Source of the DNA: Alphaproteobacteria bacterium
Lineage (GTDB): Bacteria > Pseudomonadota > Alphaproteobacteria > Rhizobiales > Aestuariivirgaceae
Direction of reading: 5' to 3'
Assembly (NCBI GenBank): GCA_024640405.1
Contig: JAHEFB010000030.1
Location: 1 to 52,671, forward strand
Length of the DNA: 52,671 nt
Positions 35,777-43,409 of this stretch are shown in pieces (positions within the stretch are counted from its first letter, which is position 1; each line of letters opens with the position of its first letter). A program made the translations under genes and the position numbers. The notes under the pieces were generated by a model, which did no database searches, was not told where the DNA came from, and saw only the letters and a program-made list of their open reading frames with translations.

Positions 35777-35866
35777 TCCAGTTCGGTGCAACAGTGTGAT
35801 GAGGAATGGAGAATTATGTAGCAATCACAAGATGTAACATGGCCAAAGGCGTATTCCTCATCCGAG

Positions 35867-36127
35867 TCAGTTACAGTAACTGTTTATGATGGGTGTCGTC
35901 GGCAGTGTTCTGGCCTGGTATTTGTCGATGGTGCTGTGAGCCTCCACCAAACTTGTACACATCTGCGATTGTTGTGACATGACCGAAAAGGAATTTACGC
36001 CAAGAACCACCAGTACCGCGAACAACACTACGCAAACGCGGGCAAGTGTGTTGGCAACGCTGAGGCGTTCATTGGCAAGTTTCTGCCATGGAACCATTTG
36101 ATCTGTCGGTGCTACACGTAACATCAT
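35867..36127 (-). CDS. Small single-pass membrane protein
   Basis: An 86-residue protein with one transmembrane helix at about residues 29-48 (ARVCVVLFAVLVVLGVNSFS). The N-terminal side is basic and the C-terminal side has two cysteines (about 58 and 85), a topology that would place them in the periplasm. Two adjacent ATG codons at 36122-36127 follow an AGGGAG site, which supports this start over the longer frame to 36268. No family recognised. Confidence 0.6.
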   Translation of the reverse strand: MMLRVAPTDQMVPWQKLANERLSVANTLARVCVVLFAVLVVLGVNSFSVMSQQSQMCTSLVEAHSTIDKYQARTLPTTPIINSYCN

Positions 36128-36390
36128 CTGTCTCCCTCTAGTTAGATTTGATCTACCCTTTAAACCGCTGGTGTATGCGGGCTTGACCATTTGTTTACTA
36201 CAACCGCTGGCCGGGTGGTTCATAAATCCCCTGTTAACGTTGGGCTTTTGTGAACAACGGCAGAACAATTTGGTTCAAATTTTAATTGTGTTTTTAAGTT
36301 GGTCCACAGGCAGGAATTGCACGCAGGGTCAAAATCGCTAGTCTCGTTCAGGGAAATCGCGGCGATTCGAGTGAGAGGTTTACGCCAGCC

Positions 36391-37443
36391 ATGATTGGTG
36401 CGTTTATTAGCGGTTGCGGGGCTCTGGAGCTTAGCGCTGATGAGGAAGCTTTTTTTCGTGACGCGCAACCATGGGGACTGATTCTGTTTGCCCGCAACAT
36501 CGATAATCGCAAACAGATAGGCGAGCTTACCGCGCGGTTTCGCGAGCTTGTCGACAGGCAGGATGCGCCTGTCCTGATTGACCAGGAAGGCGGCAGGGTG
36601 CAGCGAATGGGACCGCCTGAGTGGCGAAACTATCCTGCAGGGCGCGCATACGCTGCCATCTACGAACTGGATTCGCTAACCGGTTTGTCGGCAACCCGAC
36701 TGGTGTACCGATTGCTGGCCAAGGATCTTTTTGAGGTAGGCATCAATGTCGACTGCGTGCCTGTTCTGGACGTTCCGCAACCGGGCAGCCACAAAATTAT
36801 CGGCGATCGTGCCTATGGCCGCAATCCGGAGCAGGTAGCATTGCTCGGCAGGGCCGCCGCGCAAGGTTTAATGGATGGAGGTGTGCTGCCGATTATCAAG
36901 CACATTCCAGGTCACGGGCGGGCATTTTCCGACAGTCATCTTGAGTTGCCTGTGGTGGATGCGCCACACCACGAACTGGAGCAGGTCGATTTCGCACCGT
37001 TTGCGGCGCTGGCTGATATTCCAATGGCGATGACGGCCCATGTTGTCTACTCAGCAATCGATGATGAGGTACCGTGTACGTTGTCTGCGAAAGTTATCGA
37101 CAGCGTAGTGCGCAAGCAGATCGGATTTGACGGTCTGTTGATGAGCGATGATTTATCAATGAAGGCACTGGATGCATCACTGGCCAGCGTGGTGGGCGAT
37201 CTGTCCAATTTCAGGTCTTCGATGCACGCGAGAGGTGAACTGGCTCTGAAAGCCGGTTGCGACGTGCTCTTGCATTGCAATGGAAACATGGAAGAGATGC
37301 GGCAGGTTGCGGATGCAGCCGGAACCCTCAAGGGCACAGCAGCCAAGCGCGCCGGAAGAGCGCTTTCGTTCCTGCGGAAACCGGATGAGTTTGACGTAGC
37401 CGAAGCAGAACGGGTTCTGGATAGCATGATGGCAATTGTCTGA
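36391..37443 (+). CDS. nagZ: Beta-N-acetylhexosaminidase NagZ
   Basis: A 350-residue family GH3 enzyme that removes N-acetylglucosamine from muropeptides in cytoplasmic peptidoglycan recycling. Diagnostic are IKHIPGHGRAFSDSH (the loop with the acid/base His) and LLMSDDLSMKAL (nucleophile Asp). Length is normal. It heads the conserved nagZ-scpA-scpB-tat neighbourhood. The usual upstream SPOR-domain gene is not here; a small membrane gene and an XRE regulator take that place. Confidence 0.95.
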   Translation: MIGAFISGCGALELSADEEAFFRDAQPWGLILFARNIDNRKQIGELTARFRELVDRQDAPVLIDQEGGRVQRMGPPEWRNYPAGRAYAAIYELDSLTGLSATRLVYRLLAKDLFEVGINVDCVPVLDVPQPGSHKIIGDRAYGRNPEQVALLGRAAAQGLMDGGVLPIIKHIPGHGRAFSDSHLELPVVDAPHHELEQVDFAPFAALADIPMAMTAHVVYSAIDDEVPCTLSAKVIDSVVRKQIGFDGLLMSDDLSMKALDASLASVVGDLSNFRSSMHARGELALKAGCDVLLHCNGNMEEMRQVADAAGTLKGTAAKRAGRALSFLRKPDEFDVAEAERVLDSMMAIV

Positions 37444-37595
37444 AGCCGGTATTTACAGGGGTATTTTTGAGCTGACGCGGCCAGATCACTTGAGGATAAG
37501 TTGCTATTGACGCTGTCTGAGATGGTCAAGCGCGCTATATCTGGTGTACAAATGGCGGCACACCCGCGATATGTGGGTATTGAAATGCGGATTTT

Positions 37596-38423
37596 ATGAA
37601 CGAAGACAAGACAACTTCCAGGCAGGATGAGCTATGGCCGGACGGTCATGGTCCGGTAAGGCTCATGCCGGAACCGGAGGACGATGGGCTGCCGTTGATT
37701 GTTGACCTCGATGGTTTTGAGGGTCCGCTGGATTTGTTGCTGCAACTGGCGCGCAATCAGAAAGTCGACATAACAAAAATTTCCATTCTGGCCCTTGCCG
37801 AACAATATCTGGTTTTCATCGAAGATGCGCGCAGGATGAAGCTGGAACTGGCAGCGGATTACCTGGTAATGGCCGCATGGCTTGCGTATCTCAAATCGCG
37901 GCTGTTGTTGCCCAAGGAAACCGATGATGGCGATGAGCCGCCACCGGAGGAGCTCGCGGCCCGGTTGCAATTTCGTTTGCAACGATTACAGGCCATGCGT
38001 GATGCAGGCGCCAAGCTGATGTCGAGCAACCGGTTGGGGCGTGATGTGTTTGCGCGCGGCTGGCCGGAACCGGTGGTTGTCGAAAAGCAGGTCGAGTGGG
38101 GTGATACCCTGATCGATCTGTTGCAGGTGTATGCGGACCGGCGGCAGCGCAAGGCTGCGCACCACAGTTATGAAATCAAACGCATGCCGGTCTGGACGCT
38201 GAAAGAAGCCCGCACTGCGCTGGAACGCATGTTGGGTTCAATGAACGAATGGGGCCGGTTTGACGCCTATTTGCTGGACTACATGGTCGAACCGGAAAAA
38301 CGGGCATCAGTGATAGCGTCGGGTTTTACAGCATCACTGGAACTGGCGCGAGAAGGCGTGTTGGAAGTGCGGCAGGATAAGGCATTTGATGCGATCTATT
38401 TGCGCCGGTCGCGTGCGGGTTAG
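37596..38423 (+). CDS. scpA: Segregation and condensation protein ScpA
   Basis: A 275-residue kleisin that bridges the SMC dimer and ScpB in the bacterial condensin. The N-terminal FEGPLDLLLQLARNQKVDI motif is diagnostic and the winged-helix C-terminus is present. It lies 152 bp after nagZ and 48 bp before scpB, the standard order. The ribosome binding site before the ATG at 37596 is weak. Confidence 0.95.
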   Translation: MNEDKTTSRQDELWPDGHGPVRLMPEPEDDGLPLIVDLDGFEGPLDLLLQLARNQKVDITKISILALAEQYLVFIEDARRMKLELAADYLVMAAWLAYLKSRLLLPKETDDGDEPPPEELAARLQFRLQRLQAMRDAGAKLMSSNRLGRDVFARGWPEPVVVEKQVEWGDTLIDLLQVYADRRQRKAAHHSYEIKRMPVWTLKEARTALERMLGSMNEWGRFDAYLLDYMVEPEKRASVIASGFTASLELAREGVLEVRQDKAFDAIYLRRSRAG

Positions 38424-38427
38424 ATTT

Positions 38428-38448
38428 TTGACCGCGATAGGCGGTCAA
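38428..38448 (+). other. Perfect hairpin between scpA and scpB
   Basis: TTGACCGC (38428-38435) and GCGGTCAA (38441-38448) form an 8-bp stem with a 5-nt loop, starting 4 bases after the scpA stop. TTTTT precedes and none follows, so it is not a classic plus-strand terminator. It may tune the ScpA:ScpB ratio through RNA stability or partial termination. Confidence 0.5.
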
Positions 38449-38471
38449 CCGGGGACGAGAGGGTTTTTAAG

Positions 38472-39365
38472 TTGGCAAAGCAGGCATTGACTACTGATAT
38501 CGGACAAGATCCGCTGGAGGAACTTGAGCAGGATGCGGCATCTGCTGCGGAAGACGCCGTGCCTGCACATGACATTGAGCCAGCCGATGACAGCGATCTG
38601 CCGGACTATCTGTTGCGCAAAGGCGACGCCATTTCTGGTGTAATGCCCGAATTGCAGCAGCAACGGGTGGTCGAAGCGCTGCTGTTTGCGGCATCGGGAC
38701 CCTTGTCTGAGGCAGAACTGGCAGCCGCATTGCCGGATGATGCAGATGTCACCGGCCTGCTTGAGGCCTTACAGGAAATCTACCGGATGCGCGGCGTAAA
38801 CCTGATGCAGGTCGCCGGCAAGTGGGCGTTCAGAACGGCGGATGATCTCAGCTTCCTGCTGCGCAAGGAAGCAACCGAGCAGAAGAAGCTGTCGCGCGCC
38901 GGGCTCGAAGTGCTGTCGATCATTGCCTATCACCAGCCGGTTACTCGAGCGGAAATCGAAGACATTCGTGGTGTGGCGACGGCAAAGGGCACGCTCGACA
39001 TTCTTATGGAGATTGGCTGGATCAAGATGCGCGGCCGCAGGCGTACGCCTGGCCGCCCGGTCACCTACGGCACAACGCAGGAGTTCCTGGAGCACTTCGG
39101 GCTGAATGAAATTCGTGATCTGCCCGGAATGGTCGAGTTGAAGGGAGCCGGCCTGCTTTCCGGCAACCTTCCTCCGGATATGTTCATCCCCAGTCCAAGC
39201 GACGATGATGTACTGGGACCCGACGAAGATCCGTTGGATTCAACAGACTTTGAACCGGAACTCGAAATGCACCTGCCTGAAGATGAAGAGAATGACAATT
39301 CAGGCCCGGAACCGGACGAAGCACTGAATATGGACCTCCCGGAAGTATTGGATGAGGATAGGTGA
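38472..39365 (+). CDS. scpB: Segregation and condensation protein ScpB
   Basis: A 297-residue partner of ScpA in the SMC complex. Two winged-helix domains span about residues 60-220, with VVEALLFAASGPLSEAELA and the signature LSIIAYHQPVTRAEIEDIRG. Both ends are acidic extensions; the last 75 residues are almost entirely Asp/Glu/Pro and probably disordered, longer than in minimal ScpB. The start is TTG at 38472 behind GAGAGGG. Confidence 0.94.
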   Translation: MAKQALTTDIGQDPLEELEQDAASAAEDAVPAHDIEPADDSDLPDYLLRKGDAISGVMPELQQQRVVEALLFAASGPLSEAELAAALPDDADVTGLLEALQEIYRMRGVNLMQVAGKWAFRTADDLSFLLRKEATEQKKLSRAGLEVLSIIAYHQPVTRAEIEDIRGVATAKGTLDILMEIGWIKMRGRRRTPGRPVTYGTTQEFLEHFGLNEIRDLPGMVELKGAGLLSGNLPPDMFIPSPSDDDVLGPDEDPLDSTDFEPELEMHLPEDEENDNSGPEPDEALNMDLPEVLDEDR

Positions 39366-39425
39366 AAAAGTTCATTTTCAGGTGCAAATGACACGCCGGG
39401 TTTTTCACATCATGAGGCAGATCCC

Positions 39426-40256
39426 CTGACTGAAAATTCCACGCATGCGAGTTTCACCGGGAATATTCCGCAAAATTATGATACGTTTCTCGGACCGTTG
39501 TTGTTTGAATTTTCTGCCGCGGACATGGCACGCCGCGTCAGTGCGCCGTTCAACCTGCCAGTCAAGGTTCTGGAAGTAGCCTGCGGCACCGGAATATCTA
39601 CAAGACACCTCGCAGGTTCACTGCCTGAAGGCAGCCAGATAGTCGCAACCGACCTTAACGAAGCAATGTTGGATCACGCAAACAGGGTAAATGGAAATCT
39701 GCCCAATGTTTCATATTCGCAGGCCGATGCGCTCGAACTGTCATTTGAAGATGAGACCTTTGATGCCGTGGTTTGCCAGTTTGGCATAATATTTTTTCCG
39801 GACAAGGCCAAAGGCATGTCCGAAATGAGCCGGGTACTTAAACCCAACGGTATACTGGCTCTCAACGTTTGGGATTCCCTGGACAAGAACGCATCGGGAG
39901 CGGTTGTTGATCAGTTGATCAAGCGCAAATTTGATGACGATCCTCCGAACTTTCTGGAAGTACCCTTCGGGTTTCATGAAATTGAGGCAGGGCGTCATCT
40001 CTTTTTTGACGCCGGCTACGAAACAGTGGAAGTGGCTCAAGTCAAGGAAACGGTTTCAGTGGCTGACTATGGCGCGGTAGCTCGGGGCTTTATCACAGGT
40101 AATCCGACGATTATTGAAGTTGAAAATCGTACAACCGTAAATATGGATGATTTATTGTCAGCTGCCGTGGCGGAACTGGAAACCGAGTTTGGACCACCAC
40201 CGGCTGACTTGTCATTTCAGGAGATAGTCTACCTGGCTCAAAAGGATGCTGATTGA
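39426..40256 (+). CDS. Class I SAM methyltransferase with apparent CTG start
   Basis: A 276-residue methyltransferase when read from CTG at 39426. The SAM motif is VLEVACGTGISTRHLA, followed by VATDLNEAML and FDAVVCQFGIIFFPD. The first canonical in-frame start (TTG 39498) would cut off a coding-like stretch, SFTGNIPQNYDTFLGP, that opens most relatives. CTG at 39426 has GAGG 8 bases upstream. Alternatively, a missing C in the CCCC run at 39423-39426 hides an ATG start at 39412. It sits inside the scp-tat block and its substrate is unknown. Confidence 0.8.
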   Translation: MTENSTHASFTGNIPQNYDTFLGPLLFEFSAADMARRVSAPFNLPVKVLEVACGTGISTRHLAGSLPEGSQIVATDLNEAMLDHANRVNGNLPNVSYSQADALELSFEDETFDAVVCQFGIIFFPDKAKGMSEMSRVLKPNGILALNVWDSLDKNASGAVVDQLIKRKFDDDPPNFLEVPFGFHEIEAGRHLFFDAGYETVEVAQVKETVSVADYGAVARGFITGNPTIIEVENRTTVNMDDLLSAAVAELETEFGPPPADLSFQEIVYLAQKDAD

Positions 40257-40427
40257 TTGTTGGGTTCGCCCGCTACATTCTGTCTGCAAATATGCAGCAA
40301 GACACATGTGGGCGCCATTTACTTGAGCCTACCCGGAGCTTGCTCCAGAAATTGGTGATGGTGCGTCTCAACTGTCGTCTTGTAGACGCTGGATAGTTGG
40401 ACCAGGTTGGTGTAATCACCGTGCGCA

Positions 40428-41546
40428 ATGACTGAAGTACTTCACAGGATAACCCGGGGCCGATGGGGACCGCGCGGCACTGCAGCGGCAGCGTTTGCAT
40501 CGAGCGTGACGTTTGATAATGTATCGCTGACCTACGGTGAAACCGAAGCGGTGCGCAATGTTTCATTTGAGTTGAAACAGGGTGAGATCGTGTGCCTGCT
40601 CGGGCCATCGGGCTGTGGGAAATCGACTTTGATGCGACTGGCGGCCGGAGTTGAGCGCCCTGATTCAGGCCGCATTCTGCTGGACAATGCTGAGGTTGCC
40701 TCGGAAACAAGATTTGTGCCGCCTGAAAAGCGTTCCGTTGGTCTGATGTTTCAGGATTACGCCCTGTTTCCCCACCTTACCGTTATGGGGAATGTGATAT
40801 TCGGCCTGAAGGGTGTCGATACGAAGAGTGCTACCAATGCTGCACGGTCAGCCCTGCTGAGGGTCGGGTTGGATCATCTGGAAAAATCCTACCCGCATGA
40901 ATTGTCGGGCGGCGAACAACAGCGTGTGGCGCTGGCTCGTGCAATCGTTCCGCGGCCGGCGGTAATGTTGATGGACGAACCGTTTTCCGGACTGGATCAG
41001 CGTCTCAGGGAACACGTGCGTCATGAGACCCTGGCGATCCTCAAGGAAACCCGTTCCAGTTCAATCCTGGTGACCCATGACCCTGAAGAAGCCATGGGAA
41101 TGGCAGACCGCATTGTGCTCATGAGGGCAGGGCGCGTTGTACAAATCGGCACGCCGGACGAATTGTATCGCAGTCCTGCGGATGCTGAAGCGGCCAGGTT
41201 TTTCTCGGACGTCAATGAACTGAGGGTTCGCATAGTAGATGGCGCGGCTGATACGCCGCTGGGTCGTTTTACAACAGATGCTGGAGAGGAAGGCGGTCCG
41301 GCACTCGTCATGATCCGGCCGCAGGCTTTCGTACGCACCACAGAAAATACACCGGGATCACTGGTAGCCCAGGTCATAGATCAGCGATTTCTGGGCGACA
41401 AGGTTGAGCTCTCACTGATGTTTGAGGGATTGAACGAAGAGGTGTTCGCAAGAGTGGCTACAACCGGATGTCCACAGTTGGGCGAGACGGCCCATTTTCG
41501 TGTGGATCAGGAACATGTACTGGTGTTTGACAATCTGGGCAGCTGA
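40428..41546 (+). CDS. Orphan ABC transporter ATPase (FbpC/PotA type)
   Basis: A 372-residue ATP-binding subunit of the iron(III)/polyamine/thiosulfate importer group. Walker A is GPSGCGKST, the Q loop lies in MFQDYALFP, the signature is LSGGEQQR, Walker B is VMLMDEP and the switch His is in VTHD. Residues about 260-370 form a TOBE-like regulatory domain. No permease or binding-protein gene is near, so it must work with components elsewhere. About 25 residues precede the usual family start, which could also be at a later codon. Confidence 0.88.
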   Translation: MTEVLHRITRGRWGPRGTAAAAFASSVTFDNVSLTYGETEAVRNVSFELKQGEIVCLLGPSGCGKSTLMRLAAGVERPDSGRILLDNAEVASETRFVPPEKRSVGLMFQDYALFPHLTVMGNVIFGLKGVDTKSATNAARSALLRVGLDHLEKSYPHELSGGEQQRVALARAIVPRPAVMLMDEPFSGLDQRLREHVRHETLAILKETRSSSILVTHDPEEAMGMADRIVLMRAGRVVQIGTPDELYRSPADAEAARFFSDVNELRVRIVDGAADTPLGRFTTDAGEEGGPALVMIRPQAFVRTTENTPGSLVAQVIDQRFLGDKVELSLMFEGLNEEVFARVATTGCPQLGETAHFRVDQEHVLVFDNLGS

Positions 41547-41676
41547 CACCATTTCACATATTAACCGCTCTTGATTGTCGCCGCCATCTCGTGTTGCGGC
41601 ACATAGGGCTTTCTGCAATAGTGCGCGCAAATTACGAAAGGTCCGGGTGGGATCTTTGTGTATAGGGAGAATTTAA

Positions 41677-41910
41677 ATGTCTATTGGACCATGGCAAATT
41701 ATCATTATCGTTCTGCTCCTGGTTGTCCTGTTCGGCCGCGGCAAGATTTCCGAACTTATGGGTGACGTTGCCAAGGGGATCAAGAGCTTCAAGAAAGGCA
41801 TCGCTGAAGATGTCGACGAAGCCAAAGAAACAGTCGCCGACACTGCCAAGACCATCGAGCTTGAAGCAGAAGAGATGACCGAGAAGGTCAAGGACAAAAC
41901 CAAGAGCTGA
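41677..41910 (+). CDS. tatA: Twin-arginine translocase subunit TatA
   Basis: A 77-residue pore-forming subunit of the Tat exporter of folded proteins. One N-terminal transmembrane helix (residues 4-20, [18 protein letters not shown]) is followed by the conserved FGRGKI hinge and an amphipathic helix, then a charged tail. The ATG has AGGGAG 8 bases upstream. tatB and tatC follow. Confidence 0.95.
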   Translation: MSIGPWQIIIIVLLLVVLFGRGKISELMGDVAKGIKSFKKGIAEDVDEAKETVADTAKTIELEAEEMTEKVKDKTKS

Positions 41911-41927
41911 TCGGTTCTGGTAACCTC

Positions 41928-41954
41928 ACAGACCGCCGGTTGACGGCGGCCTGT
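41928..41954 (+). other. Hairpin between tatA and tatB
   Basis: CCGCCG (41933-41938) and CGGCGG (41944-41949), extended by ACAG/CTGT (41928-41931 and 41951-41954) across one mismatch, form a strong stem-loop in the 94-bp gap. Partial termination or mRNA protection here would fit the known need for more TatA than TatBC. Confidence 0.5.
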
Positions 41955-42004
41955 CCAGTAAATCTTGGCGGGGGCTTTCCTCACCGTTCGGGAACACGGT
42001 TCAC

Positions 42005-42403
42005 ATGTTCGATTTTGGCATAGGCAGTACGGAGCTGATACTCATTGCGGTAGTGGCATTGATTGTCATCGGCCCGCGTGATTTGCCCAAAGTGTTGCGC
42101 ACGGTTGGCCAGGTGATGACCAAAGTTCGAGCCATGGCGAGGGAATTTCAGGGACATATTGAGGACGCAGCCAAGGAAAGCGGACTTGACGAACTGAAGA
42201 AAGACATTACCAAAGCAGCCAATTTCGATATGAACGATCCGTTGGGCGATGTTCCCCGCGAGCCGGGAAAAGTGTCGTCTCCGGTTGCCCATGATGCGCC
42301 AGCGGCAACCACCGAACCGGCATCCAAACCCGCCGGAAAGGCTGCAAAACCGGGAAAGACCGCGTCAGGGAAGAAGGCTGCTGCCAAGGATAAAAACACA
42401 TGA
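42005..42403 (+). CDS. tatB: Twin-arginine translocase subunit TatB
   Basis: A 132-residue receptor subunit. Residues 1-20 form the membrane helix (GSTELILIAVVALIVIGP), with the family Glu and the GPRDLPK hinge, followed by an amphipathic helix (LRTVGQVMTKVRAMAREFQ) and a Pro/Ala/Lys-rich tail of about 50 residues. Its stop overlaps the tatC start by 4 bases (ATGA), so the two are translationally coupled. Confidence 0.95.
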   Translation: MFDFGIGSTELILIAVVALIVIGPRDLPKVLRTVGQVMTKVRAMAREFQGHIEDAAKESGLDELKKDITKAANFDMNDPLGDVPREPGKVSSPVAHDAPAATTEPASKPAGKAAKPGKTASGKKAAAKDKNT

Positions 42404-43200
42404 GCGCGCCTGACGACGACATTGAGGCCTCCAGCGCGCCGCTTATCGAACATCTGGCCGAACTTCGCAGCCGCCTGATACGCTCGGTCATCGGCTTTGC
42501 TTTGATGTTCGTGGTGTGTTTTTATTTCGCGGACAAGATTTTTGACTTCTTGCTGGTTCCGTATCAGTGGGCAGTCGGCGAAAATCAGGAGCTGAAACTG
42601 ATTTTCACCGCGCCTCAGGAGTTCTTCTTCACACAATTGAAGATCGGTATGTTTGGCGGCCTGTTTCTGGCATTTCCACTGATCGCCACGCAAATTTACA
42701 TGTTTGTCGCGCCGGGCCTGTACAAGCACGAGCGCAATGCGTTCAAGCCATACCTGTATGCCACGCCGGTCCTGTTCGTTGCTGGCGCGTCGCTGGTGTT
42801 CTTCATGGTCATGCCGATTGCCATGCGGTTCTTCATAAGCTTTCAGCAATCTGGCGCCGACGGGCGTGCGGTCATCGAATTGTTGCCCAAGGTGTCGGAA
42901 TATCTGAGCCTGACCATGACACTGATCCTGGCATTTGGTGTCTGCTTCCAGCTACCGGTTATCCTGACCTTGCTGGGGCGAGTTGGCATCATCTCTTCAC
43001 AGGGGTTGAAGGAAAAGCGGAAATACGCCGTCGTCGGTGTGTTCGTGCTTGCAGCTGTGTTGACACCTCCCGATCCATTTTCGCAGTTGGGACTGGGATT
43101 GCCGTTGTTGCTACTCTATGAGGCATCAATCTGGACAGTCCGGTTGGTGGAGAAGAAACGCGACGCTGCCGAGGCGGCACGTGAGGCGGAAAACGCCTGA
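42400..43200 (+). CDS. tatC: Twin-arginine translocase subunit TatC
   Basis: A 266-residue, six-helix membrane protein that recognises the twin-arginine signal. The N-terminal LIEHLAELRSRL motif and the FTAPQEFFFTQLKIGMFGG region (with the conserved Glu) are diagnostic. It overlaps tatB by 4 bp. In many relatives serS follows; here a copper ATPase does. A hairpin GAAGCCG/CGGCTTC (43199-43205 and 43225-43231) begins at the stop codon. Confidence 0.96.
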   Translation: MSAPDDDIEASSAPLIEHLAELRSRLIRSVIGFALMFVVCFYFADKIFDFLLVPYQWAVGENQELKLIFTAPQEFFFTQLKIGMFGGLFLAFPLIATQIYMFVAPGLYKHERNAFKPYLYATPVLFVAGASLVFFMVMPIAMRFFISFQQSGADGRAVIELLPKVSEYLSLTMTLILAFGVCFQLPVILTLLGRVGIISSQGLKEKRKYAVVGVFVLAAVLTPPDPFSQLGLGLPLLLLYEASIWTVRLVEKKRDAAEAAREAENA

Positions 43201-43343
43201 AGCCGACTTGGCCGGTCAATTCTGCGGCTTCCACAACAGACCATTATCCGGTTGCCCGCTGCCTTGTGAACTGCGGCTGCTCCTGCATATTTCAACCTGC
43301 CGCTTCGCCTGTATTTGGTTGCAATATTTTAATTCAAAAACTG

Positions 43344-43374
43344 TTGACCTTCCACTTGCTGGAACCCTCATCAT
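43344..43374 (+). promoter_or_regulatory. CueR/MerR-type copper-responsive promoter
   Basis: A -35 box TTGACC (43344-43349) runs into ACCTTCCACTTGCTGGAACC (43347-43366), a dyad of the CueR type (CCTTCC-N7-GGAA). The best -10, CATCAT (43369-43374), lies 19 bp from the -35, the stretched spacing that MerR-family activators correct by twisting DNA. The copper ATPase ATG is 36 bp beyond the -10. No cueR gene is in the window. Confidence 0.75.
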
Positions 43375-43409
43375 TCATCAACGCCGTTGTTGAACAGGTG
43401 ATCGAAGCA

